Shown here piece by piece: positions 26,896 to 37,693 of a stretch of DNA of 64,000 bases. Under the pieces are notes generated by a model that was not told the origin of the DNA, did no database searches, and saw only the letters and a list, made by a program, of their open reading frames with translations. Both the position numbers and the translations under genes were made by a program. Every line of letters starts with the position of its first letter. Positions within the stretch are counted from its first letter, which is position 1. The stretch comes from Shinella zoogloeoides (lineage in GTDB: Bacteria; Pseudomonadota; Alphaproteobacteria; Rhizobiales; Rhizobiaceae), in the NCBI RefSeq assembly GCF_030733845.1, contig NZ_CP132313.1, forward strand, positions 496,001 through 560,000, read 5' to 3'.

Positions 26896-28038
26896 TCATT
26901 GGATGATGAGGACAAGCTTTCCGCCGAAGGTCTTCGAGATGAAGTCCTTCTGTGCCTCGACGATGTTTTCGAGCGGGTAGGTTTTGCTGACGACAGGCCG
27001 GATCTCGCCAGCCTCCACGTAGCGCACGAGATTTTCGAACACGATGTCGTCCTGGAAGGTGCAGCCGTGGAAGCTGAGGTCCTTGAGGTAGAGGGTGCGA
27101 ACATCGAGTTCGACGATAGGACCGGCGATCGCGCCGGCAACAGCGTAGCGACCGCCCTTCCTCAAAACGTCGAGCAGTTGGGGAAAGGCCGGGCCGGCGG
27201 CGACGTCGAGGACAATGTCCATGCTCATCGAGCCGAGCTCCTCGACGAGATTGTCGCGCCGGTCGATGACCCGGTCGGCGCCGAGGGCGCGGACCTGCTC
27301 CGCCTTCTCCTTGCCGGCGACGGCAGCCACCACTGCACCCCGGCGCTTGGCAAGCTGCACGGCTGCGGAACCGACGCCGCCGGAAGCGCCAGTGATCAGC
27401 ACATGCTCACCATGCCGTACATTCGCGCGATGCAGCATGCCTTCCGCGGTGGAGAAGGCACAGGGCAGGGCCGCAAGTTCGGCATCGCTCCAATCGCAAT
27501 CGATGCGATAGGTCTCGCGGGAGGGTGCCTTTGCATATTGCGCGAACGCGCCATCGCATTCCGATCCGAACGTCCAGCATTCCATCGGACGGTAGCCGAC
27601 GTAGGAGCGGAGCATGTTGCGCACGATGACGCGCTCGCCGATGCGTTCTGGGTCCACCTGCGGACCGACCGCAACGATGCGGCCGCAACAGTCGGCACCC
27701 TGGATGCGGGGAAATCTCAATGCCTCTCCTGACCAACTGGCATCGGAGTCACGCAGGTTTTCTATGCCCTGCAAAGCGTTCTGGCCGGTCTCGCTCTTGA
27801 CCGTCTTGGAATACCAGCCAATGCGCGTGTTGATGTCGGTATTGTTGATGCCCGCGGCCGTGACGCGGATCAGGACTTCACCTGGGCCGGGTTGCGGGAC
27901 GGGAAGATCATGACGGTATTCGAGTTTGTCGAACCCGCCGTGGCCGACGAGATGGACCCCGGTCATGCGGTCTGGAATTGCGGACGACGACGCGCCGTCC
28001 GGGCGAAGAGAGGCTCTTTCCACCGGCTGATTTCCCAA
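26896..28038 (-). CDS. MDR-family (alcohol dehydrogenase/quinone oxidoreductase-like) NAD(P)-dependent oxidoreductase
   Basis: Up to 380 residues. GroES-like N-terminal domain (GPGEVLIRVTAAGINNTDINTRIGW, GADCCGRIVAVG) and a Rossmann domain with VLITGASGGVGSAAVQLAK. Ligands of a structural zinc are not visible and the catalytic Cys is replaced by Asn in GINNTD, so it resembles the quinone-oxidoreductase side. First gene of a minus-strand operon, 10 bp before the enolase-superfamily gene. The frame opens with TTG at 28038; homology starts near IPDRMTGVHLVGHGGFDKLEY, so a later start (for example ATG 27966) cannot be excluded. Substrate unknown; a step in betaine or hydroxyproline breakdown is inferred. 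Confidence 0.85.
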   Translation of the reverse strand: MGNQPVERASLRPDGASSSAIPDRMTGVHLVGHGGFDKLEYRHDLPVPQPGPGEVLIRVTAAGINNTDINTRIGWYSKTVKSETGQNALQGIENLRDSDASWSGEALRFPRIQGADCCGRIVAVGPQVDPERIGERVIVRNMLRSYVGYRPMECWTFGSECDGAFAQYAKAPSRETYRIDCDWSDAELAALPCAFSTAEGMLHRANVRHGEHVLITGASGGVGSAAVQLAKRRGAVVAAVAGKEKAEQVRALGADRVIDRRDNLVEELGSMSMDIVLDVAAGPAFPQLLDVLRKGGRYAVAGAIAGPIVELDVRTLYLKDLSFHGCTFQDDIVFENLVRYVEAGEIRPVVSKTYPLENIVEAQKDFISKTFGGKLVLIIQ

Positions 28039-28166
28039 GAGATGTGGTCGCGATGCAAATCACGGCAGGCGGTGTCGTTCCCCGTTCTGGTTATGGTGAC
28101 AGCCTGCGTTTCTCCCATCTGAGGCCATTCGATCGTGCCTGACAATGCGCTAAAATCTCAAGCTGA

Positions 28167-28184
28167 GTTGACTTCAGGTTGACT
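28167..28184. promoter_or_regulatory. Direct repeat in the LysR/dehydrogenase divergent promoter
   Basis: GTTGACT at 28167-28173 and again at 28178-28184, 11 bp apart (one helical turn), between the divergently transcribed dehydrogenase operon and LysR gene. Such spacing fits binding of a LysR-type regulator. The second copy also resembles a -35 for the LysR gene. The rest of 28039-28294 holds no gene. Confidence 0.4.
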
Positions 28185-28294
28185 GAGGCCCCTCGACGAC
28201 CGCTTTTCGGCACAAAACGAACTCGTGCGCGTCGATTTTCATTGATCGGTTTGTCGTCTTGCCCTTCGATATGGAATGGAAGAGCGGGGTGCGC

Positions 28295-29230
28295 ATGACG
28301 GGCCGATATTATGAACTGCCATCGCTGACGGCGCTCGCCGTGTTCGAGGCTTCAGCTCGCCATTCGAGCCTCAAACTGGCGGCCGGTGAACTCAACGTGA
28401 CCCCGAGTGCCGTGAGCCGCCAGGTGAAGGCGATCGAGGCGGAGATCGGCGTTCAGCTGTTCATTCGCAACGGGAAAGGCGTGACGCTGACCGCGGAAGG
28501 CGAGGAGCTTTATGGCGTGCTTGCCAACTCGTTTTCGCGCACATCCGATGCTGTCAGGTCGATCAAGCGGAGCAACCGGGCGAAAAACGTAAAACTTGCC
28601 TGCAGCGACGTGTTCGCCACCATGTGGCTGATCCCGCAAATGCCGGACTTCTGGCGGGGGCACCCCGAGATCATGGTCGATCACCTGATTTCGGATGATA
28701 TGTGGAACTTCCGCCGTGCGGAGGTTGAGTTGCGGGTTCGCTTCGGGCGCGGGACATGGAGTGACGAAACCTCCGAATTCCTGTTCGACGAATGTGTCTA
28801 CCCGGTCTGCAGCCCGACATTTGCCGCAAGACATGCGGGCGCGGTGACGGCCGACCTGCCGCATCTCCCGCTGCTGGATGTGAACTGGGTAGGCCCCGAC
28901 TGGATCGGCTGGACGGATGCGCTTCGCACAGCAGGTCTCCCGCATACGACGTTCGACGGCAGGCGCTTCGGCAAGTTCAACGTTGCGCTGCAAGCGGCGA
29001 TGGCGGATCAAGGCCTCGTCATCGGCTGGCATCGTATTGTAGGGGATCTGGTAGAGCAGGGCACCTTGGTCCGGTTCACCGACCTCGTGATCAATTCGCC
29101 AGGGGGCTATTATCTTACCTGGAACGCGAATTACGAGCTGTCACCGGCAGCGTTGATCTTGCGAGACTGGCTGAGGTCGGTAGCAGGTATCACGCGTGCG
29201 GGCCTTCGCCCGCTGGCGACCGTTGACTAG
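28295..29230 (+). CDS. LysR-family transcriptional regulator (GcvA type)
   Basis: 311 residues from ATG 28295; in-frame ATG 28271 and TTG 28259 are alternatives with no better ribosome-binding site. N-terminal helix-turn-helix: LPSLTALAVFEASARHSSLK, LAAGELNVTPSAVSRQVKAI, then LFIRNGKGVTLTAEG. The effector domain has the GcvA-like layout (VKLACSDVFATMWLIPQMPDF). Divergent from the dehydrogenase-enolase-binding protein operon, which it probably controls in response to a betaine or hydroxyproline derivative. Confidence 0.92.
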   Translation: MTGRYYELPSLTALAVFEASARHSSLKLAAGELNVTPSAVSRQVKAIEAEIGVQLFIRNGKGVTLTAEGEELYGVLANSFSRTSDAVRSIKRSNRAKNVKLACSDVFATMWLIPQMPDFWRGHPEIMVDHLISDDMWNFRRAEVELRVRFGRGTWSDETSEFLFDECVYPVCSPTFAARHAGAVTADLPHLPLLDVNWVGPDWIGWTDALRTAGLPHTTFDGRRFGKFNVALQAAMADQGLVIGWHRIVGDLVEQGTLVRFTDLVINSPGGYYLTWNANYELSPAALILRDWLRSVAGITRAGLRPLATVD

Positions 29231-29295
29231 CGCGTCCGGAGCGATGGCTGAATTCCCAAATGTCTTGGTCTGTCGCCCCAGAGCTTGGTAGAGCC

Positions 29296-29321
29296 GGGAG
29301 GGCGCGTCTTTTAGCCCTCCC
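29296..29321. terminator. Convergent terminator between the LysR and DUF2200 genes
   Basis: GGGAGGGC (29296-29303) and GCCCTCCC (29314-29321) form an 8-bp stem with a loop containing CTTTTA. The arm and loop include the stop codon and last residues of the minus-strand DUF2200 gene. It lies 65 bp after the LysR stop. Confidence 0.5.
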
Positions 29322-29664
29322 GCAGGATTCTGGACATAGCTTTTCCCTTGGCCAGTTCATCGACGAGTTTGTCCAGATAGCGGATCTCCCGCATGGTCGG
29401 CTCTTCGATCTCCTCTATGCGGACGCCGCAGATTACGCCGGTGATCAAGGTTCTCGAAGGATTGAGGTGAGGCGCTTTTGCAAAGAAGGTCTCGAAGTCG
29501 GTCTTATCGTCGAGCCTTGCTTGTAACGTCTCCTGATCGTAGCCGGTCAGCCAGCAGATAATCTGGTCGACTTCCGCTGCCGTGCGCCCTTTCTTTTCGG
29601 CCTTTGCGATGTAGTGCGGATAAACGCTCGCAACGCTGGTCGTAAATATGCGGTGCTTAGCCAT
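29311..29664 (-). CDS. DUF2200 domain protein
   Basis: 117 residues, full length for DUF2200 ([66 protein letters not shown]). The family is small, cytoplasmic and uncharacterised; an indirect link with DUF2200 proteins being found as single genes in many soil bacteria gives no function. A good AGGAGAG precedes the ATG. It stands alone between a LysR gene and an AraC gene. Confidence 0.93.
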   Translation of the reverse strand: MAKHRIFTTSVASVYPHYIAKAEKKGRTAAEVDQIICWLTGYDQETLQARLDDKTDFETFFAKAPHLNPSRTLITGVICGVRIEEIEEPTMREIRYLDKLVDELAKGKAMSRILREG

Positions 29665-29734
29665 AAGCTCTCCTCCAGTTTAAGCTACTTCACCTCCTGG
29701 TGAGCGGCCTGTCCAACCAATACCGCGCCAGTTC

Positions 29735-30799
29735 CTAGCGAAAACCATGCCGTCTCTCTCGCCGGAAGGCCGCCGGGCTCTTCGTCGTCCATTTGCGGAA
29801 CGCACGGTGAAAGGCGCTGGGCTCTGAGAAGCCGAGGCGGGTGGCGATCTCGCCGACGCCGAGCGTTGTTGCCTGCAGCATCTCGATGGCAAGGTCGCGA
29901 CGGATTTCATCCCTTATGGCGGCGTAGTTCTGGCCCTCGGCATGCAGGCGATGCCGCAGCGTGGAGGGTGAGATGCGCATCTGCGCGGCGAGGTCATCAA
30001 AAGCACTCCATGCTGTCGGCGGCACCTGCCGCAGGCGCTTGCGCACGCTCGCGGCAAGGCCGGCATCGTAGCGGTAGCGCACGAGGATGTTGGCGGGCGC
30101 GTTGCGCAGGAACTGTTTCAGGGCCTGTTCGCTGCGGGCGATTGGTAGCTTCAGAACCGAAGCGTCGAAGGCGAGCCGGCTGACCGGCTGCAAAAAGCGC
30201 ACGGGCGCGCCGAAGAACAGCCGGTAGTCGGCGCCGTGATCAGGTTCAGCGCAGCGAAAATCGACCATTTTCAGCGGAATGCGCCGCCCGACGAGCCAGC
30301 ATGCAATGCCGTGCAGCAGGATCCAGTAAGTACGGTAGGCGAAGGCGGAGCGTGCATTACCTCTATCGTTGAGCACGATCTGGGCGAGCCCGTCGGCGAC
30401 CTGGAGATGGCCTTGCGGGTCTTCCAGAACGAGGTTCAGGAAGCGTAGCGCCCGCCGCAGCGCCTGATCGAGCGTTCCGGCATGCAGCACACAGTGGCAG
30501 AGCAGCGTGAAGCTGCCGCGCCGCATCGGCCTTCCGCCCATGCCGAAGTATTCGTCGTCCATCTCGGCGGCGATGGCGAGCCAAAGCGCCCCGTAACTCT
30601 CGGCGGAGACGGGCGTGTCGAGAGGGACGGCGATGCCGGCAACGGCCAACGCCCTCTCGGGCGATTTTCCCTGCCGTCTCAGGCCGTCGAGCGCTTCTTC
30701 CACGAAGAAAGGCGAGATCATCCGCCGTCCGGTTTCCGTCATCGTCATGCCCTGCGGAATATGGTAAAACTGGCCGAACGTTCGAGACGCTTTGGTCAT
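29735..30799 (-). CDS. AraC-family regulator with arabinose-binding-like N-terminal domain (OruR type)
   Basis: 354 residues from ATG 30799; the start is uncertain (TTG 30808 and ATG 30748, the latter with AGGG upstream, are alternatives). Residues about 25-210 match the AraC_arabinose_bd (OruR/ornithine utilisation) sensor domain. The C-terminal AraC DNA-binding domain has two helix-turn-helices (DLAAQMRISPSTLRHRLHAE and ATRLGFSEPSAFHRAFRKWT then SPAAFRR). Divergent from the Val/Ile degradation operon starting at 30937, so it is the likely local regulator, perhaps responding to a branched-chain metabolite. Confidence 0.9.
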   Translation of the reverse strand: MTKASRTFGQFYHIPQGMTMTETGRRMISPFFVEEALDGLRRQGKSPERALAVAGIAVPLDTPVSAESYGALWLAIAAEMDDEYFGMGGRPMRRGSFTLLCHCVLHAGTLDQALRRALRFLNLVLEDPQGHLQVADGLAQIVLNDRGNARSAFAYRTYWILLHGIACWLVGRRIPLKMVDFRCAEPDHGADYRLFFGAPVRFLQPVSRLAFDASVLKLPIARSEQALKQFLRNAPANILVRYRYDAGLAASVRKRLRQVPPTAWSAFDDLAAQMRISPSTLRHRLHAEGQNYAAIRDEIRRDLAIEMLQATTLGVGEIATRLGFSEPSAFHRAFRKWTTKSPAAFRRERRHGFR

Positions 30800-30936
30800 C
30801 GCATGCAATATCGCACCGTCATAGAGTGAGGCAAGACGGATGGGGCGGCGCCCCGCCGAGGGTATGCGGCTTTGGAGGGCCGCAGGACGCTTCGGACCGG
30901 ATTTACGGAAATCGAATGCGCTGAGGGAGAGCAGCC

Positions 30937-31704
30937 ATGTTGATCCGCACGAAGACCTTTCTTGTCACCGGGGGCGGTTCGGGCCTCGGCGCGGCCGTCG
31001 CCCGCATGCTGGCAGGCGAGGGTGCAAATGTCGTGATCGCCGACGTCAATGCCGATGCGGGTCGCGGTATCGCCGAAGAACTCGGAGCCGGCGCAGCCTT
31101 CGTCCAGACCGACGTGACGCAGGAGGCGGATGGGCAGGCGGCTGTCGATCTGGCGCTGGCGCGCTTCGGCCACCTGCATGGGCTGATCAATTGCGCCGGC
31201 GTTGCACCCGGCGAAAAGGTGATCGGCCGCGATGGGCCGCACCGGCTCGACAGTTTCGCCCGCACCGTCGGCATCAATCTCATCGGCACCTTCAACATGA
31301 CGCGGCTTGCGGCGACGGCGATCGCGCGAGGGGAACCCGAAGCGGACGGGGAGCGTGGCATCGTTGTGAACACGGCCTCGGTCGCGGCCTTCGACGGTCA
31401 GATCGGCCAGGCGGCCTATGCGGCCTCCAAGGGTGGTGTCGCGGCCATGACGCTACCGATCGCCCGCGAGCTCGCCCGCCACGGCATCCGGGTCGTCTCC
31501 ATCGCGCCTGGGATTTTCCAGACGCCGATGATGGCCGGCATGCCGCAGGAGGTGCAGGATTCGCTGGGGCGCAGCGTGCCCTTCCCGGCGCGTCTCGGCA
31601 AGCCGGCGGAATTCGCCGCGCTGGTGCGCCATATCTGTGAGAATGTCATGCTGAACGGCGAGGTCATCCGCCTCGACGGCGCGCTGCGCATGGCCCCGCG
31701 CTGA
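30937..31704 (+). CDS. Short-chain dehydrogenase, type II 3-hydroxyacyl-CoA dehydrogenase-like
   Basis: 255 residues, GGGAGAG upstream. NAD-binding [14 protein letters not shown] near residue 13, NCAGVAPG, then catalytic Ser in [11 protein letters not shown], and Tyr and Lys in [14 protein letters not shown]. The C-terminal [20 protein letters not shown] resembles HSD10-type enzymes that oxidise 2-methyl-3-hydroxybutyryl-CoA in isoleucine breakdown. First gene of a ten-gene operon running to 41832; 13 bp before the thiolase. Confidence 0.92.
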   Translation: MLIRTKTFLVTGGGSGLGAAVARMLAGEGANVVIADVNADAGRGIAEELGAGAAFVQTDVTQEADGQAAVDLALARFGHLHGLINCAGVAPGEKVIGRDGPHRLDSFARTVGINLIGTFNMTRLAATAIARGEPEADGERGIVVNTASVAAFDGQIGQAAYAASKGGVAAMTLPIARELARHGIRVVSIAPGIFQTPMMAGMPQEVQDSLGRSVPFPARLGKPAEFAALVRHICENVMLNGEVIRLDGALRMAPR

Positions 31705-31717
31705 GGGAGTTTTCGAT

Positions 31718-32905
31718 ATGATGCTGCAGGACCCCATCGTCATCGTCGGTTCGGCCCGCACCCCGATGGGCGGCTTCCAGGGCGACCTCAAGGATGCCAC
31801 AGCGCCGGAGCTCGGCGCGGCCGCCATCCGCGCGGCGCTGGAGCGCAGTGGCGTTGCCGCCGATGCCGTCGAAGAGACAGTGTTCGGCTGCGTGCTGCCG
31901 GCGGGCCAGGGGCAGGCGCCGGCACGGCAGGCCGCGATCGGCGCGGGTGTTCCTTTTGCCGCCGGGGCCACCACCGTCAACAAGATGTGCGGCTCGGGCA
32001 TGAAAGCCGTCATGCTGGCGCACGATCTCATCGCCGCCGGCAGCGCCTCGGTTGTCGTGGCCGGCGGCATGGAGAGCATGACGAATGCGCCCTACCTGCT
32101 CGACCGGGCGCGCGGTGGCTACCGGCTGGGGCATGGCCGTGTCATCGATCACATGTTCCTCGACGGCCTCGAAGACGCCTATGACAAGGGCCGCCTGATG
32201 GGCACCTTCGCCGAGGATTGCGCCGAGGCCTACCAGTTCACCCGCCCGGCACAGGACGATTACGCCGTTACCTCCCTGACCCGCGCCCGGCAGGCCATCG
32301 AGACGGGCGCCTTCGACGCCGAAATCGTTCCCGTCACCGTGAAGGCGGGGCGGTCGGAAACGATCATCAGCTGCGACGAACAGCCGGGCAAGGCGAAGCT
32401 GGAAAAGATCCCGACACTGAAGCCGGCCTTTCGCGAGGGCGGTACGGTGACGGCGGCGAACGCCTCCTCTATTTCCGACGGCGCGGCCGCGCTGGTGCTG
32501 ATGCGGCGTTCGCAGGCGGAGCAGCAGGGCTTTGCGCCGCTCGCCACCATCGTCGGCCATGCTACCCATGCGCAGGCGCCCAACCTCTTCGCGACCGCTC
32601 CCATCGGCGCGCTGAGAAAACTCGGCGAGCGCACCGGCTGGAACCTTGGCGATGTCGACCTCTTCGAGATCAACGAGGCTTTCGCCGTCGTCGCCATGGC
32701 GGCAATGCGGGATCTCGACCTGCCGCACGACAAGGTCAACGTGCATGGCGGGGCCTGCGCGCTCGGCCATCCCATCGGCGCATCCGGCGCGCGCGTGCTC
32801 GTCACCCTGCTTGCGGCGCTCGAGCGCTACGGAATGAAACGCGGCATGGCGACGCTCTGCATCGGCGGCGGTGAGGCGACGGCGGTCGCCATCGAACGGC
32901 ACTGA
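31718..32905 (+). CDS. Acetyl-CoA acyltransferase (thiolase), probably isoleucine branch
   Basis: 395 residues (ATG 31718 or 31721). Catalytic Cys91 in [13 protein letters not shown], His in [18 protein letters not shown], second Cys in [11 protein letters not shown]: a complete active site. In this operon it most likely cleaves 2-methylacetoacetyl-CoA to propionyl-CoA and acetyl-CoA, the last step after the dehydrogenase at 30937. It is not beside phaB/phaC genes, so a polyhydroxybutyrate role is less likely. Confidence 0.93.
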   Translation: MMLQDPIVIVGSARTPMGGFQGDLKDATAPELGAAAIRAALERSGVAADAVEETVFGCVLPAGQGQAPARQAAIGAGVPFAAGATTVNKMCGSGMKAVMLAHDLIAAGSASVVVAGGMESMTNAPYLLDRARGGYRLGHGRVIDHMFLDGLEDAYDKGRLMGTFAEDCAEAYQFTRPAQDDYAVTSLTRARQAIETGAFDAEIVPVTVKAGRSETIISCDEQPGKAKLEKIPTLKPAFREGGTVTAANASSISDGAAALVLMRRSQAEQQGFAPLATIVGHATHAQAPNLFATAPIGALRKLGERTGWNLGDVDLFEINEAFAVVAMAAMRDLDLPHDKVNVHGGACALGHPIGASGARVLVTLLAALERYGMKRGMATLCIGGGEATAVAIERH

Positions 32906-32928
32906 ACGGTTTCGGGAGGAGGCCGGAC

Positions 32929-34056
32929 ATGATCCTGACGGAACAGCAGACCCAGATCCGCGACATGGCGCGCGATTTTGCCCGCGAGCGGCTGGCGCCG
33001 GGCGCGGCAGGGCGCGATGCGGAGAGCCGCTTTCCCCGCGAGGAGCTGAAGGAGATGGGCGAACTCGGCTTTCTCGGCATGCTGGTGCCGGAAGCCTATG
33101 GCGGCGCGGATACCGGCGCGCTCGCCTATGCCGTGGCGCTGGAGGAGATCGCCGTCGGCGACGGTCCCTGCTCGACCATCATGAGCGTGCACAGCTCGGT
33201 CGGCTGCGTGCCGATCCTGAAGTACGGCACGGAGGAACAGAAAAAGCGTTTCCTGCCGAAGCTGGCTTCCGGCGAATGGATCGGCGGCTTTGCGCTGACC
33301 GAGCCGCAGGCCGGCTCCGACGCCTCGAACCTGAAGACCCGCGCCCGCCGCGACGGCGACCATTATGTCATCGACGGTGCAAAACAGTTCATCACCTCCG
33401 GCAAGAACGGCAATGTCATTATCGTCTTCGCCGTTACCGATCCCGATGCCGGCAAGAAGGGCATTTCCGCCTTCATCGTGCCGACCGACACGCCGGGCTA
33501 CGAGGTCGTGCGCGTCGAGCAGAAGCTGGGCCTCCATTCCTCCGACACCTGCCAGATCGCCTTCAACGCCATGCGAATTCCCGCCGAAAACCGTCTCGGT
33601 GCAGAAGGTGAGGGTTACCGCATTGCACTCTCCAACCTCGAAGGCGGGCGCATCGGCATCGCATCGCAGTCGGTCGGCATGGCGCGGGCGGCCTTCGAGG
33701 CGGCGCGCGATTATGCGCGCGAGCGCATCGCCTTCGGCACGCCGATTATCGAGCATCAGGCCGTCGCCTTCCGCCTCGCCGACATGGCGACGCAGATCGA
33801 GGTGGCCCGCCAGATGGTGCTGCACGCCGCCCAGTTGAAGGAGGAGGGCATGCCCTGCCTCACGGAGGCCTCGATGGCAAAGCTGTTCGCGTCCGAAATG
33901 GCGGAGAAAGTCTGTTCCGATGCGATCCATATCCATGGCGGCTACGGCTACATGGCGGACTATCCGGTCGAGCGCATCTATCGCGACGTCCGCATCTGCC
34001 AGATCTACGAGGGCACGAGCGACGTCCAGCGCATCGTCATCGCGCGCAATCTGTAG
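32929..34056 (+). CDS. Acyl-CoA dehydrogenase, probably isobutyryl-/2-methylbutyryl-CoA
   Basis: 375 residues with GGGAGGAGG upstream. Signature segments [36 protein letters not shown], the catalytic-Glu region [16 protein letters not shown] and [19 protein letters not shown]. The Glu is in the C-terminal position used by short and branched-chain enzymes (IYEGTS). FAD enzyme passing electrons to ETF. Operon context puts it at the step after the oxoacid dehydrogenase for valine and isoleucine. Exact chain specificity is not readable. Confidence 0.93.
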   Translation: MILTEQQTQIRDMARDFARERLAPGAAGRDAESRFPREELKEMGELGFLGMLVPEAYGGADTGALAYAVALEEIAVGDGPCSTIMSVHSSVGCVPILKYGTEEQKKRFLPKLASGEWIGGFALTEPQAGSDASNLKTRARRDGDHYVIDGAKQFITSGKNGNVIIVFAVTDPDAGKKGISAFIVPTDTPGYEVVRVEQKLGLHSSDTCQIAFNAMRIPAENRLGAEGEGYRIALSNLEGGRIGIASQSVGMARAAFEAARDYARERIAFGTPIIEHQAVAFRLADMATQIEVARQMVLHAAQLKEEGMPCLTEASMAKLFASEMAEKVCSDAIHIHGGYGYMADYPVERIYRDVRICQIYEGTSDVQRIVIARNL

Positions 34057-34113
34057 GCTTTGGGCCATGCCCGCTGCTGGAGCGCGGCGGGGTGGTCGGC
34101 ATGGGAGGTATGA

Positions 34114-35352
<1,239 letters not shown>

Positions 35353-35353
35353 T

Positions 35354-36367
35354 ATGGCAAGAATGACGATGATCGAGGCCGTGCGTAGCGCCATGGACGT
35401 CTCGATGGGGCGGGACGACGATGTCGTCGTGTTCGGCGAGGATGTCGGCTATTTCGGCGGCGTTTTTCGGGCGACGCAGGGCCTGCAGTCCAAATACGGA
35501 AAGACCCGCTGCTTCGACGCGCCGATCAACGAATCCGGCATCCTCGGCACGGCCATCGGCATGGCGGCCTATGGGCTGAAGCCCTGTGTCGAGATTCAGT
35601 TCGCCGACTACATGTATCCGGCCTACGACCAGATCACCCAGGAGGCGGCGCGCATCCGCTACCGCTCCAACGGCGATTTCACCTGCCCCATCGTCGTGCG
35701 CATGCCGACCGGCGGCGGTATCTTCGGCGGGCAGACGCACAGCCAGAGCCCGGAGGCGCTGTTCACCCATGTCTGCGGGCTGAAAGTGGTCGTCCCCTCC
35801 AATCCCCATGACGCCAAGGGCCTGCTGATCGCCGCGATAGAGGATCCGGATCCGGTGATGTTCCTCGAACCCAAGCGCCTCTACAACGGCCCTTTCGACG
35901 GCCATCACGAAAGGCCCGTCACGCCCTGGTCGAAGCACGAGCTCGGTGAGGTGCCGGAAGGGCATTACACCATCCCCATCGGCAAGGCGGAAATCCGCCG
36001 GCCGGGCAGCGCGGTCACGGTCGTCGCCTACGGTACGATGGTGCATGTGGCGCTGGCGGCGGCCGAGGAGACGGGGATAGACGCGGAGGTGATCGACCTG
36101 CGCAGCCTGTTGCCGCTCGACCTCGACACGATCGTGGAATCCGTGAAGAAGACCGGCCGCTGTGTCGTCGTACACGAGGCGACGTTGACCTCCGGCTTCG
36201 GCGCGGAAGTCGTCTCGCTCATTCAGGAGCACTGCTTCTACAATCTCGAAGCGCCGGTGGTGCGCGTGACCGGCTGGGACACGCCTTACCCCCATGCCCA
36301 GGAATGGGACTATTTCCCCGGCCCCGGGCGGGTCGGGCGGGCGCTCAAAGAAGTGATGGAGGGCTGA
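35354..36367 (+). CDS. bkdA2: Branched-chain 2-oxoacid dehydrogenase E1 beta subunit
   Basis: 337 residues from ATG 35354 (MARMTMIEAVRSAMDVSM). Transketolase pyrimidine-binding domain (VVVFGEDVGYFGGVFRAT, FDAPINESGILGTAIGMA, EIQFADYMYPAYDQ) and C-terminal domain (SAVTVVAYGTMVHVALAAAE, EVIDLRSLLPLD). Forms the alpha2-beta2 E1 with the preceding gene. One base separates it from the E1 alpha stop and 2 bp from the E2 start; a strongly coupled operon. Confidence 0.96.
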   Translation: MARMTMIEAVRSAMDVSMGRDDDVVVFGEDVGYFGGVFRATQGLQSKYGKTRCFDAPINESGILGTAIGMAAYGLKPCVEIQFADYMYPAYDQITQEAARIRYRSNGDFTCPIVVRMPTGGGIFGGQTHSQSPEALFTHVCGLKVVVPSNPHDAKGLLIAAIEDPDPVMFLEPKRLYNGPFDGHHERPVTPWSKHELGEVPEGHYTIPIGKAEIRRPGSAVTVVAYGTMVHVALAAAEETGIDAEVIDLRSLLPLDLDTIVESVKKTGRCVVVHEATLTSGFGAEVVSLIQEHCFYNLEAPVVRVTGWDTPYPHAQEWDYFPGPGRVGRALKEVMEG

Positions 36368-36369
36368 GG

Positions 36370-37689
36370 ATGGGCGAGTTCGTCATCAAGATGCCCGATG
36401 TGGGCGAGGGCGTGGCCGAGGCCGAGCTTGTGGAATGGCACGTCAAGCCGGGCGATCCGGTGCGCGAGGACATGGTGCTCGCCGCCGTGATGACCGACAA
36501 GGCGACTGTGGAGATACCCTCCCCGGTGGACGGCACCGTGCTCTGGCTCGGTGCCGAGATCGGCGACATCATCGCCGTCAAGGCGCCGCTGCTGCGCATC
36601 GCGATTGCCGGGGAGGGCGAGACTGAGAGCGTAGCGGAGGAGGAGCGGCAGCCCCTCCCTTCTCCCCAAGGGGGAGAAGGTGCCCGAAGGGCGGATGAGG
36701 GGGTATCTCTGTCCGCTCAGAAGGAGCCGCCCTCACCGAGCCAGCCGCCCCCCTCATCCGGCCCTCCGGGCCACCTTCTCCCCATTGGGGAGAAGGGGAA
36801 AACCTCGACGGCGGAGACAAGACCCCTCGCTTCGCCTGCCGTCCGGCTGCGCGCGCAGGAAGCGGGCGTCGATCTTCGACAGGTCCCGGGCACCGGCCCG
36901 GCCGGCCGCATCACCCATGACGACCTCGACCAGTTCGTCGCGCGCGGCGCACAGCCCGTTGCCGTATCGACGGGCCTTGCCCGCAAGACCGCCACGGAGG
37001 AAATCAAGGTCACGGGATTGCGCCGCCGCATCGCGGAGAAGATGCGCCTCGCCGCCTCGCGCATTCCCCACATCACCTATGTCGAAGAGGTTGATGTCAC
37101 CGACCTGGAGGACTTGCGCACGACGATGAATGCCGGCCGCAAGCCCGATCAACCGAAGCTGACCATCCTGCCCTTCCTGATGCGGGCACTGGTGAAGACG
37201 CTCGCCGAGCAGCCCGGCGTCAACGCCACCTTCGACGACGATGCCGGCATCGTCACCCGCCATGCCGCCGTCCATATCGGCATCGCCACGCAGACACCCT
37301 CCGGCCTGACGGTGCCGGTGGTGCGCCATGCCGAGGCACGGACGATCTGGGACAGCGCCGCCGAGCTGACGCGCCTCGCCGATGCCGCGCGCAACGGCAC
37401 GGCCGCGCGTGAGGAACTGTCCGGCTCCACGATCACCATAACCTCGCTCGGCGCGCTCGGCGGCATCGTCACCACACCGATCATCAACCACCCGGAGGTG
37501 GCGATCGTCGGCGTCAACAAGATGGTGACGCGGCCCGTCTGGGACGGCACGCAATTCATCCCGCGCAAGATGATGAACCTGTCGTCGAGCTTCGACCACC
37601 GGATCGTCGACGGCTGGGATGCGGCGGTCTTCGTCCAGCGGGTCAAGGCGCTCATCGAAACCCCCGCACTGATCTTCATCGAAGGCTGA
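36370..37689 (+). CDS. bkdB: Branched-chain 2-oxoacid dehydrogenase E2 (dihydrolipoyl acyltransferase)
   Basis: 439 residues. One lipoyl domain (about 1-80) with lipoyl-Lys44 in [12 protein letters not shown]; a linker; a peripheral-subunit-binding domain at about 155-195 ([31 protein letters not shown]); and the catalytic domain with [17 protein letters not shown] (active His and Asp). Residues about 95-143 of the linker are encoded by a paired palindromic DNA repeat (see 36652-36798) and are low-complexity and Pro-rich. The frame stays open through it, so the protein should still be made. It moves the acyl group to CoA. Confidence 0.95.
   Translation: MGEFVIKMPDVGEGVAEAELVEWHVKPGDPVREDMVLAAVMTDKATVEIPSPVDGTVLWLGAEIGDIIAVKAPLLRIAIAGEGETESVAEEERQPLPSPQGGEGARRADEGVSLSAQKEPPSPSQPPPSSGPPGHLLPIGEKGKTSTAETRPLASPAVRLRAQEAGVDLRQVPGTGPAGRITHDDLDQFVARGAQPVAVSTGLARKTATEEIKVTGLRRRIAEKMRLAASRIPHITYVEEVDVTDLEDLRTTMNAGRKPDQPKLTILPFLMRALVKTLAEQPGVNATFDDDAGIVTRHAAVHIGIATQTPSGLTVPVVRHAEARTIWDSAAELTRLADAARNGTAAREELSGSTITITSLGALGGIVTTPIINHPEVAIVGVNKMVTRPVWDGTQFIPRKMMNLSSSFDHRIVDGWDAAVFVQRVKALIETPALIFIEG
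36652..36798. repeat. Paired palindromic repeat (rhizobial RPE-like) inserted in frame in bkdB
   Basis: Two copies of an approximately 50-bp element in opposite orientation: 36652-36703 and 36748-36798, 44 bp apart. Each carries a hairpin of the type CTTCTCCCC/GGGGAGAAG (first copy with AAGG at the tip, second with ATT) and a second of the type GCCCGAAGGGC or GCCCTCCGGGC, followed by GGATGAGGGGG. Elements with this sequence style are common between genes in Rhizobiales. Here the 147 bp equal 49 codons with no stop, in the E2 linker. Boundaries are to a few bases. Confidence 0.8.
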
Positions 37690-37693
37690 GGAC

